From Selaginella moellendorffii (lineage: Eukaryota > Streptophyta > Lycopodiopsida > Selaginellales > Selaginellaceae), in NCBI RefSeq assembly GCF_000143415.4, contig NW_003314266.1, forward strand, positions 828,463 to 892,462: a DNA stretch of 64,000 nt. Direction: 5' to 3'. Below are positions 54,264 to 64,000 of the stretch, piece after piece (positions within the stretch are counted from its first letter, which is position 1; each line of letters starts with the position of its first letter). The notes below the pieces were generated by a model, which was not told where the DNA came from, did no database searches, and worked only from the letters and a program-made list of their open reading frames with translations. The position numbers and the translations under genes were made by a program.

Positions 54264-54817
54264 TTAAAAGGTTGTGGAAGCAAAGCCTGGCCTCCCCAAA
54301 TCAAACTCTTGGCAGCATTTGATGTTTCCGTTGTCGTTGTAGAGGCAATCTTTGAGGTCGATGGTGCTGGTCACAGTGCTTCCGTCCTCGGCCTTGCAAG
54401 TTGCACTGAAATCGCGTTCACCGAAAAAGAGATCTGCTGCCAAATGGAATTCGCTGCATTTTGAGTACTGCCCAACCTTGGGGTAAAAAGACTCGCCGTA
54501 GTTGTTGCAAGTGAGCGTCCCGTCGGGCTTCACCTGGAGGCACCATGCCAAGTCGATGCTCGTGGGAGCATAGAAGCGGCCTGAGCTCCTTTGGCACTCG
54601 AGCACCAGCCTTGTGGCGCCGAGTACTTTCGGGTCACGGCATGAGTTGTGGAATCCTCCACACTGCACAATGGTCAAACAAGCAACACACGCGCCACTTT
54701 TAAGTACTAAGAAGAACAATATCATCGACTCACAGTGGCCTGTGATGGAGTGCCCATGAGCAGCAGGACCATGAAGGAGGTGAGGAGGAGGAGAGGAAAC
54801 AGGGGCGATGATGCCAT
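54264..54817 (-). CDS. Secreted cyanovirin-N-like (CVNH) lectin, intact copy
   Basis: Two exons (54734-54817 and 54264-54662) give 160 residues. Exon 1 is a signal peptide, MASSPLFPLLLLTSFMVLLL. The mature part starts CGGFHNSCRDPKVLGATRLV and has two internal half-repeats: SIDLAWCLQVKPDGTLTC and TIDLKDCLYNDNGNIKC. The order 'F..SC...L....L...C......S.IDL....DG.L' twice is the pattern of the cyanovirin-N homology domain, a mannose-binding fold known from cyanobacteria, ascomycetes and ferns. More cysteines than in the cyanobacterial protein suggest extra disulphides. Sugar binding is inferred. A TATA box is at 54860-54868. A frameshifted paralogue lies at 62919-63369. Confidence 0.7.
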
Positions 54818-54859
54818 GGCTTTGAGAAACGTGGATGCAAGCATGTTTTAAGCTCTGTG

Positions 54860-54868
54860 TTTTTATAG
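54860..54868 (-). promoter_or_regulatory. TATA box of the CVNH gene
   Basis: CTATAAAAA on the minus strand, about 43 bp before the start codon. Confidence 0.45.
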
Positions 54869-54959
54869 GGCTAGCTTTTGCTAGGCTCATTAATGATTGA
54901 AAACAACATCTGACTAGCTCTGTGGGACCTGCGAATATTTAATTAATATCAATTTCCAA

Positions 54960-56780
54960 AAGGCTGTAGATCCAATATATCTTGGTTGTCATTTTGTCCA
55001 GTGGGAGAGCCCAGATTATAGGCAAGAGAGCTTGCTTTGGGAATAGGAACATCTGAGATTAAAGCCAGCGCTTCCACTAGAGGTCTCCACTTCGAGGTTG
55101 GGAAATAGATGCATTTTAAATAGGGTCTTATTTTGGTATTTTTTTAATGTGGTCCACCAAATATTAAATATATGGTCCCAAACCCACCAACTATTGAGAG
55201 AGAGAAACGATAAAACAAGCGATAAGGTGATCATGTAAGCTTGACATCTACATCATGCTCAACTGCTTCTTTTAATTGCTTATTGTTAATTAATTATGGC
55301 ATAAAATAACTTCATTTCTTTTAAATATAGTTGATGAATAACACCTTGAATATGGAGATAATGTTTAACTACCTTATTGAAATATTATCATAATACTATA
55401 CAAATATGATTTACTTAAGTATTATATACTAAAAAAACTTATAATAAGTATAACAATTAACTTAAATTTATATTAAATATTACAGAATAGAATATACTAA
55501 ATATTCAGATATATTCTTATGTATTTGATAAAACTTAGAACTTTAAATTATATATTTCAAATTTCATATTTTTAGGAGCTCATCATAAAGAGAAAGAAAG
55601 ATGACAAAATTATTAATAAAATTATAAAGGAAGAGGAAGAGGAGATGGACACAAAATCCTAAAAACCATATAGCATATGCATGTATATAGTAAGGTTTGA
55701 GTTTGAATCATATTATAGATAATGATAATGAAATACACTCTAAGACATACAAAGAGATGGCAAATATATGATATCATTTCTAAAATATTGTAAACCCACT
55801 ATATATAATTGTCATTTTGTCCAGCAAGAGATCCTAGATTATAGGGTAATGGAGATTGCTTTGGGAATGGGAACATTTGTGATCAAAGCCACTGCTTCCA
55901 CTAAAGATTTCCATTTTCGAAAATGGGCAATTAATGCATTTTAAATTTGAGAGTTTATACTTTGGAGGATCTTATTTTGGCATAATTTTGATGTGGTCCA
56001 CAAAATATTAAATATATAGTCATTACCAACCAGCTATTGGTCCCAACAAATAAGCTGAGCATGATATAGCTGTCAACCTTTGACACAAAGATTGTTGTAA
56101 GAAAACTCATTTTTATAATAAGATGATAGTTTATCCTATTACCTGTTTTATCCTTTCTCTCTGATTGCTTCTTTATATTGAACATTGTTAATTAATAAGA
56201 TAATTTTGTTTATGTTTAGCGGATGAATAAAACCTTGAATATGATTATGGAGGTAATGTTAGAAGATAATTAACAAATTTATTAAATTATTATCATAATA
56301 CTATGTAAAAATATTTAAATTATATTTAAATTTAAGTATTATATGCCATGAAAGCTTTTAACAATTACAAAAATTAATTTAAATTTATTTTAACTATTAT
56401 ATAATAAATATACTAAAATTTTTAGGTATATTCTAGATATACATTTTTGCTTAAGCAAAAAAAAAACTTAACTCAAGGATTGTAGATTTTGACATCTTTC
56501 TGAGCAATAGAATTTTGAATGATAAATAACCCTTAACAGATCTTGATAAATCTTAAAAATTCTACATTATAAATTTCTAGTTTCAGTATTTCAAGAAATT
56601 GTCATCAAGAGAAAGGAAGACAATAAAACTATTGATAAAATAAATTAAAAAAAAAAAGATTTATGTTGAACAAAAAGTCCTGAAAACCATACTTTTATAC
56701 ACCATGCATAATAGGTAGGTTTTGGGTTTGAATCCAATAAATAAACTTGAATCCTATTGTAAACAATGCAAATACATGAT
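54960..56780. repeat. Tandem duplication upstream of the CVNH gene
   Basis: Two diverged copies, about 54970-55760 and 55795-56780, share ordered blocks: GTCATTTTGTCCAG, GCTTTGGGAAT(A/G)GGAACAT, AATGTGGTCCAC-like text, GAATAA(C/A)ACCTTGAATATG, and ATTATCATAATACTAT. A third copy of the first block occurs at 63450-63600 upstream of the CVNH pseudogene. Non-coding and AT-rich. The blocks nearest the gene may include promoter sequence. Confidence 0.65.
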
Positions 56781-58700
56781 ATCAGCTCGTCCCCTTTTAT
56801 GCCAAACTAAGTGGCAACTAAAGTGATGGGCTTGAGTGGATAAATACTAATAGAAATTTAACCAACTCAGAAAAATGGGAAATAGGCTTCCAAGTTAATT
56901 GAGTACCTGAGCCAATTGACCGGATAATAGAGCTTGTGATACCTGTACATAGAATCAAAGAATTGGTAGCAACTTTAAATTTAGTTTATTAGTGGTGAAA
57001 CACAAGTAAAATCAGAAGAGGTGATATAGTATACAAGGATTAAGTTAGTGAGAACAATTTGCAACATGGTGATAAATACAAAAAAGTGTTAGTGAACTTT
57101 CTTATGAAAAGAATTTAAAATAATTGCATAAATGGTAAGATTAAGTGTTAGAGGAAAAAAGTATGATTAAAGAGGATGAAAGTAATAGTTAGTGAAGAAT
57201 AAAGTGTGATGTGTCAAGAGTGGTGAGAATTGGTATAAGAAAACTCACAGTAGAAAGAAGAAGATCAATCCAATTATTATATTGATGACAAATAAAACAT
57301 TGAAAATACTACTAAAAAATTCTCACCATCTAGTATATATAGCTAATTATGTTGATGAAAAAGTCAATCCCAAAACTAAAGAAATTCCAAAAGAAATGTG
57401 AACTTCTTGAACAAATGAATCATTGGCTTGAGTTACTGCAATCAACAATTTGAGGGAGTGATCAAACCATTTTAATCTAATGCAAAGAAATACTAGTCAT
57501 TAAGGTAAAAATCTATCAACTATTTATAGGAGAGAATTATGTGAGATAATTGATTTAGAAGTAAAAAGAATTAAAGAGTGCATGATATTGAAGAGAGAAA
57601 GAGAGGGAGTTGTGAGGGCCACACTCACAGAGTGAAATAATTATATCAAATAAAAAATCAGTTTACAGACTAGTTAAACTATTTTAACTGGTTCTTAACA
57701 CCACACCCTCTAGAACATCATCATAATGGTATATGCTCATACTGGGCACTTCAAAGAAGCATTAGAGCTCTTTGATTAAATCTGGGAGTTGGGCATTGTT
57801 GGCCTGTTCCATCATCTTATCCTCGCACTCCTCTGTGGGATTTGTTATTATTAAATGCAGCACTATACATTTTTTTTGCATGGATTTGCTTTGCAAAATT
57901 TAGGGATTCAGAAGAAAAATCTTTGAATCCAATGAAATGAGTGTGGATTATTGAAAATTCAATTATAAACATCAAATTTATAATATAAAAGTGAGAGTCT
58001 TGCCATTTTACTGCACATTAAATTTCAAGCGTTAATTTAGAATCCTTTTGCCACATAATTGCAATTTTTGCTACATCAGCAATACCCCAGTTGCTATGTA
58101 CTTTGCCACATCACTATCTATGTGGATAATAAATGCTTATCAGCAAGGAATTGAGATCATTAATTCTAATAGTTAGATGGCAAGCTTCCTAGATCAAATG
58201 CTTGCCAGCTTTGTGCTACCTCATGCTGCTCACTACTACTCATGCTACTCATTGTTGCTTGCTTGGCTCGCTGCTGCTTGTGCTGCTGCTTGTGCTGCTC
58301 CCTATTGCTTGCTTGGCTCCTGCTTGCTCAACTCGCACTGCTCGCTACTACTCACTAGTGGCTGGAGCTGGATTAATGTGAGTGGTAGAGGGCTTCTTGC
58401 TTGGTGCTTATGATGATAAGCTCTGATTCAAGCACGTCTTGGAGTTCAATGAGCTCAATGTGATACCAGAGGAGCCCTCAGCCCACAAGGAATCCAGATG
58501 ATATACACACTATTACTCTGTGATTTTACACGCTACTAAACCTCAAAGAAAGAAAGAAAAAAAAAGATTAGCAAAAAGATTTTAAAGAGATTGAAAAATA
58601 GAATGTTCGAAAAAATTGTTATATATAAATGCTCGCATCAAAACTTATCAATCAAGGAAACAACATAAGCAATGTGATCTGAAAAATTCTCGCGAGGGCT
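56781..58700. other. AT-rich region with PPR scrap and low-complexity tract
   Basis: No intact gene. It contains a small inverted PPR fragment (57715-57845) and a CTGCT/TGCTTGC low-complexity tract (58200-58370) that yields an open frame without biological look. A TGTGAGGGCCACACTCACA piece at about 57611-57629 resembles the two ends of the window's LTR joined together. Confidence 0.4.
57715..57845 (+). pseudogene. PPR motif fragment, inverted
   Basis: The plus strand reads VYAHTGHFKEALELFD, a stop, then IWELGIVGLFHHLILALLCG. It aligns with YAQAGHLDEALELFDRMWEL and the following residues of the PPR protein at 51674-53368 (residues about 115-150). It lies in the opposite orientation and is broken. 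Confidence 0.75.
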
Positions 58701-58840
58701 AGCGCTGTGGATTGCCCGCATTGGTGGAAGAGGTTGTGTTTCAGTGCCTCCAGCGCCGTTGGAAGGCTTCTTTGAAACAGTCGCCGCGCGGCATTTGTAG
58801 AGAGCGCGGGCATTTACTCGCTTACATTGCAAATGGGAGG
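58700..58840 (-). pseudogene. PPR 5' end, duplicated scrap
   Basis: Matches the first codons and 5' flank of the PPR gene at 51674-53368: it shares TTTGTAGAGAGCGCGGGCAT around the start codon and the CAGCGCC(G/A)(T/C)TGGAAGGCTT text. Only a few dozen codons are present before similarity ends. It marks the left edge of the right-hand duplicated block. Confidence 0.8.
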
Positions 58841-58844
58841 CAAT

Positions 58845-58985
58845 AATACCGTGCGGTATACAGCTCGAATAGTACCACGCGGTACGCTACTTAAGCTCCA
58901 ACAGTACTGCCCGGCACAATTTTTTCATCTTAACCGGTAGTCTCGCGCGGTGTACAGCTTGAGCTCGACAGTACACGTGTCTTTT
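58845..58985. repeat. Cluster of GC-rich palindromes, right copy
   Basis: The duplicate of 53400-53576. Units include ATACCGTGCGGTAT (58847), GTACCACGCGGTAC (58872), GTACTGCCCGGCAC (58903) and CTCGCGCGGTGTAC (58942). Several keep their self-complementarity although base changes have accumulated. Confidence 0.65.
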
Positions 58986-59000
58986 CTTTTCGTTTTTTTT

Positions 59001-61325
59001 TCACGCTATGACTTTGTAGGGATTAAGAATTCCGTTTGGGTCGAGCATAGCTTTCATCTTTCTCATCAATTCTACCTGCGAGAAAAGCAAAAGTTTCCAG
59101 AACTTTGAGAAGAAGTCGGATTTACCGTCTCGGGACTCCTGCTGTAGTGGATTGCGTGGGCTTTCATGAAGCCCAGCCCGTGCTCGGCGCTTACGCTGCC
59201 TTTGTGCGCCGCAGTCCACTCGTACACGAATGGTTCTATCTTTGCTATAAGCTGTTCGTCAAGTCTAGAGATCTTAGAGACGAAAACACTTGAAACTTGG
59301 AAGAAAAAGCTTGCCTTTTCGTCGTAGTCTGGAGCGGAGATGTTTAGATGAAGATTTCCATCGCCGAGATGACCGTACGCTACCACTGTGGCTAATCCTC
59401 CTGTTCAAAAGAGCTTTTTAAGTCTATAGACAATTTCACTATTTGTTACCGAGTCGTTCACGAAGAATTTCCACGAGATTGTAGAGGTCTTTGATCGGTA
59501 TTGAGAGATCGTATTTGTACACTGCTCCAGCCTTCCCCAGGGCTTCGGCAATTCCCTGAAACAAAGATGGAGAAAAGATTGTAACGAGGAAGTTGTAGAA
59601 ACCATGCCTCTCTTATATGCCAGAAATTTGATATTTGAGTGTTGTCCTGTGCGATTGTGCCGTCGACAACGAGTCCTTGTGTAAGAACAGTCTCCACAAA
59701 GTTATCTAGCTTCTCCCTGTAAAAAAAACATAAGTACAGACATCCTAGGAGCGTGGATGTAATAGCTTACTTATCATGTGACTGATTACTGCCTGTGGTT
59801 TCTATGAGAAGGTAAAATTTTTCCTTGGCATCGGGAAGTGGATGACGATGTCCGGAGTGTTTTAGCACCTAAAAGAAACTGATTTAGATCAAACATGAAA
59901 TGGATCCCATACAAGTTCTTCGCTTACCATATCAAGCGCAAACGAATCAATAAACTCAAATGCCGACAGCACTTCGCCGAGATGTTTCCTTGCTTCGAGA
60001 AGCATTTTCTGTGGAGGAAACATCAGCAAACATGCGAAAAAGAGGATCACAATGTCGTTTCTTACCTGGCAGCTTGTGTAGTCTGTGCACGCCAGAAATC
60101 CCACATTCACGGAAGGTAGCTTTTGTGGTGTCAGCACAGCCACTTTAGTCACCACTCCAAGTGTTCCTTCGGCTCCTGTTTAAATGCTTTGTAAGCAGTG
60201 ATATGGAACTGCTTTGTAGAAATGAAACATACCAATAAAGAGTTGCTTCAAATCGTAGCCCGTGTTGTCCTTTCTTAAACTCGATAGCATATCCAGAATT
60301 GTTCCATCTGATAATACAACTTCAAGGCCTACAAGAAAGAAGAAGGTTTGAGACTTAGAAAGAGCAAATCTACGATTTCTACCGAGAATGTTTCCATGCA
60401 GTGACCCGTATCTTATCAAACGAAGGCCACCTGCGTTTGTAGAAACGTTTCCTCCGATCTGGCAGCTTCCTTTGGCTCCGAGGTCCAAGGGAAACATGAA
60501 ACTGCGAGGAGATTAAGCCGAGATTAAACTGAAGTAAGTTTATACCCTTTGTCCGCAAGAAATTTGTCCAGTGTTTCCAAAATGCAGCCTGCTTCACAGA
60601 TGAGAATACCACTGACCTGCAAGCTTCGAGATTCGAACGGATGAGAAATCTAGAGAAACGAGAAGTCCCACCTCATCGAAGGAAATGATCGAGTTCATTG
60701 CTCCTAGATTGACTATAACCTGGTTGGATCATTCCAAAACTAGAGCTTGAAACAGATAAGTTTTTTTCATACCTCATCAAATACAGGAACGCTTCCTCCA
60801 ACAAGCCCCGTGTTGCCACCTTGAGGAACAACAGCAATTCTTCTCGAACTGCTGTACTTCAGGATCTCGGCTACCTGGCCTGGAGGAACTAAGAACTTTG
60901 GAGAGAAAACGTTTAATCGAGACACTCACTTGATTTGAAGATTGGGGGCGAAGGAGGAGCTGAGCGGATCCTTTGAACTTCCTCATCCAGTCCGTGTTGG
61001 CCACTTCCAATTCATCCTTGTCCACAACCAGGCCCTTCGATCCCACTATCCCGGAGAAGTGCTTGATATCTTGATCATCCAGTGTTGCAAAGCGTTCATC
61101 TCTTACAACTTTGGAGGACGCTGGAACGCTGTAAGCTCGACAATTCTCTAGCCACTTCTTCCCTGGAGAAACTCGAGCGATCAAGTTTTGGAATGATAGA
61201 GAAAACTCATGAAAGAAGAATGTGTACCGAGAGGTGTCCAGCGTCGTTGAGCTAGAATTCTCCTCATCTCCGGTAGAGCGAGCCCTAATAGAAAGTCTAG
61301 TAAGTAGTGTGCATCGTTTATTCAT
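59001..61325 (-). CDS. D2HGDH: D-2-hydroxyglutarate dehydrogenase, mitochondrial
   Basis: FAD-linked mitochondrial enzyme oxidising D-2-hydroxyglutarate to 2-oxoglutarate, passing electrons to ETF. About a dozen exons follow the known protein in order: [40 protein letters not shown] (FAD-binding PP loop region), [87 protein letters not shown] (metal-binding histidines) and [19 protein letters not shown], ending [14 protein letters not shown]. The N-terminus, rich in Arg/Ser, suits a mitochondrial presequence. Its exon structure is uncertain. An extra stretch between PDYDEK and LIAKIEPF suggests a further short intron. VPS26 ends 40 bp upstream. A truncated duplicate lies at 53580. Confidence 0.93.
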
Positions 61326-61365
61326 TCACCACTGCCACTTATTCCAGAAGAGAAGCTCGAAGGCT

Positions 61366-62799
61366 CTAAAACGGTCGAGCTCTATACATTGTCACCTCTT
61401 GTTGCTTGAAGTAGCGTCGATCTTCCTCGTCCACGAGCACCAGGTTGAGGTAGTACTTGACGCTGAATTTGTTGTTCACGTTGCGATACGTTGGCGTGAG
61501 ATTGAAAGGACTCAGAAACAAGCGAATTGGAACGGATTCTCCTGCCATAAAACAAAGTTAAAAAGAGGAACTTTCAGTCGATCATCAAGGACATACCACG
61601 AACAGGAGCTCCATCCATAAGTTCATACTTTGCAATCGTCTCGGTCTCGTTGTAAGTGTTTGGCCCCGAGCCAGTGGACTCCCGGCGTCTTACTTCAATC
61701 TCCATGTGTCGGATCTTGAACCGGACGAGTAGAAAGAAAATCTTGCCAAGGATCACGTCCTTCAAGTGATATCTGAAAGGAAAAACTTGTTTTTCTCCAA
61801 GAGCTAAACAACGTGAAGGCTTACTTGCTTTTGTTGTACTCGAACTCTATGTGTAGACAATCCTCAATCCCAACCTCCATCTAAGCACAAGTTAGTTTTT
61901 TTTTAAAATAAAAAAACAGTAAATTGTCGAAAAAAAACCTTGATAGAATTGTTGATTGCGGGAGGAGTCGAGAAATTGTGTACCTGGTTATGCAGGAAGT
62001 TAAGAAAAAAGTCAGCCTTGTTTGCTCAAGATCATACCCAGAAGTCCTTGCTCTCTGTAAGATTCGACAAATAGTTTCTGCTAACAGTGACTTTCAGTAT
62101 ATACCTACAAGAAAGAAAGAAAAAAGCATTGACAAAAAGAGAGAGAGAGAAAAACATGAACACTAACCTCAATCTCACGTTTGTGCCGTTGTAGGATTCA
62201 TACGGCATTTCCACCGCTGAGAACTCAAAAGGATAGACTTTTCTCTCCGCAATCTCTCCCAAGACATCCAGCTCCCTCACTGGAAAAAGTTGGAGTATAT
62301 AGAACTTGAAACTATAGAACTAGAAACTAAAGCTACCAAGTGATGTGAAATCGTAGTAATTCCCGCGATCGAAATAGAGCTCTGTGAAGTTTTTCGTGTG
62401 AGCAAAAAAAAGAGAGTTGTTCTATAAAAAAGTACCAATCTGCCCGAGTAGCTCGATCTTCACACCGGTATGCTCAAGCTTTCTTCCAGGCAATGGATCG
62501 ATACGAACCTGTTGTTCCATGCTAGAAAAATTCCATGACGAGCTAAACAGCCATACCTCTCCATGAAGGCTCTCTTGGCTGTGAAAAATCGGCAGACCAT
62601 TGCCCTTCTACAACACAATGCAAAACCATTAGCGGAAAGAAGAGGAAGAAATACAGAGAAATCGATACATAGTTTCTTCTGGTATCACTCTCGGCAAGCA
62701 TGATCGCGATCACGCAAGGCGATTTGAAAGCGCCGACGATTAGATCCTGCCAGAGAAAGAGATCATATCAGTGTAAGAACAAAGATCACACCACACCAT
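61366..62799 (-). CDS. VPS26: Retromer core subunit VPS26
   Basis: Arrestin-fold subunit of the retromer complex (VPS26-VPS29-VPS35), which retrieves sorting receptors at endosomes. Exons read in order DLIVGAFKSPCVIAIMLAES, GNGLPIFHSQESLHGE, VRIDPLPGRKLEHTGVKIEL, LYFDRGNYYDFTSLVRELDV, YPFEFSAVEMPYESYNGTNV, KMEVGIEDCLHIEFEYNKSK, YHLKDVILGKIFFLLVRFKI and YLNLVLVDEEDRRYFKQQEV, with the stop at 61366. The best start I can find is an ATG at 62797-62799 spliced directly (ATG|GTGTGG ... GGCAG|GAT) to DLIVGAF over a 50-nt intron, so the first exon would hold only the start codon. The N-terminal block is shorter than usual in plants. Functional status probable. Confidence 0.88.
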
Positions 62800-62918
62800 T
62801 GCGCCTGCTCCGGGATGATAGAACCCTACATTCCATTTTAAGTACGTGGCACAATGTGAAAGTGACACGTCACAAACTTGGGATATTGATATTTGGAGTC
62901 TTAAATTTAAAGGTTTGT

Positions 62919-63369
62919 TCAAGCAAACCCATTGTCGTTATAGAGGCAATCAATGGTGCTGGTCACAGCGCTTCCATCCTTGTCATTGCAAGTTGTAGTG
63001 AAATCGCACTCTGTGAAAAAGCGATCTGCTGCTATATAGAATTCGCTGAATTTTGAGTACTGCCAAACTGTGGGGTAAAACTCACTGCAAGTGAACGTCT
63101 TGTTGGGGTTAACCTGGATGCACCATGCCAAGTCGATGCTCATCAGAGCATAGAGCCGGCCTGTGCTCCTTTGGCACTTGAGATTTCGTGCTGACGGCTG
63201 GCAAGGAGCGGCATGAGGTCTTGAATCCTACAATGTTCAAACAAGCCATACATTTTCATCACTATAAGTACTAAGAAGAACAATATCATGGACTCACAGT
63301 GGCCTGTGGTGGAGTGCCCATGAGCAGCAGGACCATGGAGAAGCTGAGAAGGAGAGCAAACGATGCCAT
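62919..63369 (-). pseudogene. Cyanovirin-N-like gene, frameshifted right copy
   Basis: Exon 1 (signal peptide MASFALLLSFSMVLLLMGTP, then PQAT, 63369 downward) and its splice donor match the intact gene at 54264-54817. Exon 2 begins GFKTSCRSL, but the frame shifts near 63185-63200, after which SIDLAWCIQVNPNKTFTC and AADRFFTECDFTTTCNDKDG continue in another frame. The last half-repeat is shortened to TIDCLYNDNG and stops, losing the final cysteine pair. A single frameshift and C-terminal damage argue for a pseudogene. Confidence 0.8.
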
Positions 63370-63687
63370 GACTTTGAGAAACATGAATAGCTAGCTCTTG
63401 GCCAAGCTCATTGCTACTTTGACAGCTCTCCAGGTAATAACATAAAATTCTAAAAAGCTGTTGATCCACCCAGTCTCGAATAAAAGCAACTTTGGTGATA
63501 GGACCATCTGAGATCAAAACCAGCACCAGTGCTATAGAAGATTAGGTAATTAATGGATTTTAAATCTGTTGACAATATGAGTAAGGAATATACTATAAAT
63601 ATTTAAGTATATCACTAATTCTCTCTAATTCTTTTTAATTATGATTTAGTATTAATTTTATTATTAATCACTAATATAAACTGTGAT

Positions 63688-63849
63688 TTTGAGTGCATGG
63701 AATATGGAAATAGAATATACACAATTATTCTATTAGCCTTAAAACCCTAGCTTATATATAAAAGAAGATTGAAATCAATCCGATAACTATCAAAATCCCA
63801 CTACACTAATATTAATATATAACATTGTAACGATTTAGCTGGACGTACA
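63688..63849 (-). repeat. Reverse-oriented 3' LTR of a second Ty3/Gypsy element
   Basis: The reverse complement aligns with the 174-bp LTRs at 45509 and 50345: it shares CATATTCCATGCACTCA, AACCCTAGCTTATATATAA-like text and the ACTAATATTA block. To its right a purine-rich tract (minus strand AAGAGGGAGATAA, 63850-63862) sits where the polypurine tract should be. Thus the element's interior would lie to the right, past the window edge. Many transitions show it is older than the intact element. Confidence 0.8.
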
Positions 63850-64000
63850 TTATCTCCCTCTTTCGAAAGGAAGGATAAAAGGTAATTAAAGTTTGAAATT
63901 AAACTCAATACATGAGAGTTCTTATTAAGTTAGTGTAAGTGATTAATTTTTTCATTATACTTTAGTCATTTAACCACACTATTGACCATTTGAAAGAGTT

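Noticed and set aside
58177-58413. Open frame of 78 codons rich in Ala, Leu, Cys
   Set aside because: Encoded by a TGCT/CTGCT low-complexity tract; no start context, signal or homology supports a gene.

Overview
This window is nuclear DNA of a land plant. The gene set (plant-type TOM20, PDR-type ABCG transporter, class III peroxidase, type III polyketide synthase, LysM receptor kinase, DUF26 protein, intronless PPR genes), very short introns (about 50-60 nt) and gene-rich islands separated by AT-rich, transposon-littered DNA fit a lycophyte, most likely Selaginella. That assignment is inferred from gene content and style.

Layout. 1-5.2 kb: no intact gene; tandem remains of diterpene synthase genes. 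5.5-7.7 kb (-): multi-pass membrane protein with a histidine-rich tail. 8.5-13.2 kb (-): KIN-7 kinesin with a C-terminal RING finger. 14.0-16.6 kb: cytosolic tyrosyl-tRNA synthetase (-) and TOM20 (+), divergent with 73 bp between start codons. 17.6-18.6 kb (-): Uma2-like (PD-(D/E)XK fold) protein. 18.9-20.8 kb: direct repeats bracketing fragments of a DHHC palmitoyltransferase and a leucine aminopeptidase laid head to tail. 21.8-26.7 kb (-): a 959-aa PPR protein and a LysM receptor pseudokinase. 27.1-30.7 kb: decayed solo LTR, class III peroxidase, DUF26 protein, tRNA-Gly(CCC). 31-33.4 kb: a decayed repeated unit and a small SFDKG-repeat protein. 33.5-40.2 kb: type III PKS (-), tRNA-Lys(UUU) (-), ABCG/PDR transporter (+). 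40.6-44.6 kb (-): PPR protein, proteasome subunit RPN11, TBC-domain fragment. 45.5-50.5 kb: a young, nearly complete Ty3/Gypsy retrotransposon. 51.7-53.4 kb (-): PLS-type PPR protein. 53.3-63.6 kb: two copies of a duplicated block (PPR 5' end, D-2-hydroxyglutarate dehydrogenase, VPS26, cyanovirin-N-like gene). The right edge holds the 3' LTR of another element in reverse orientation.

How it fits together. The functional genes are mostly unrelated housekeeping and surface genes packed closely: several same-strand neighbours are 40-55 bp apart. The most informative feature is the duplicated block. The left copy kept an intact cyanovirin-N-like secreted protein but lost most of D2HGDH and VPS26. 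The right copy kept D2HGDH and VPS26 while its cyanovirin-like gene is frameshifted. Together they make up one full gene set. The same intergenic stretch in both copies carries a cluster of GC-rich palindromes of the type TACCGCGCGGTA that stands out from its surroundings.

Exon boundaries were set by eye from GT/AG sites and family protein patterns. Gene extents marked as approximate need transcript support.
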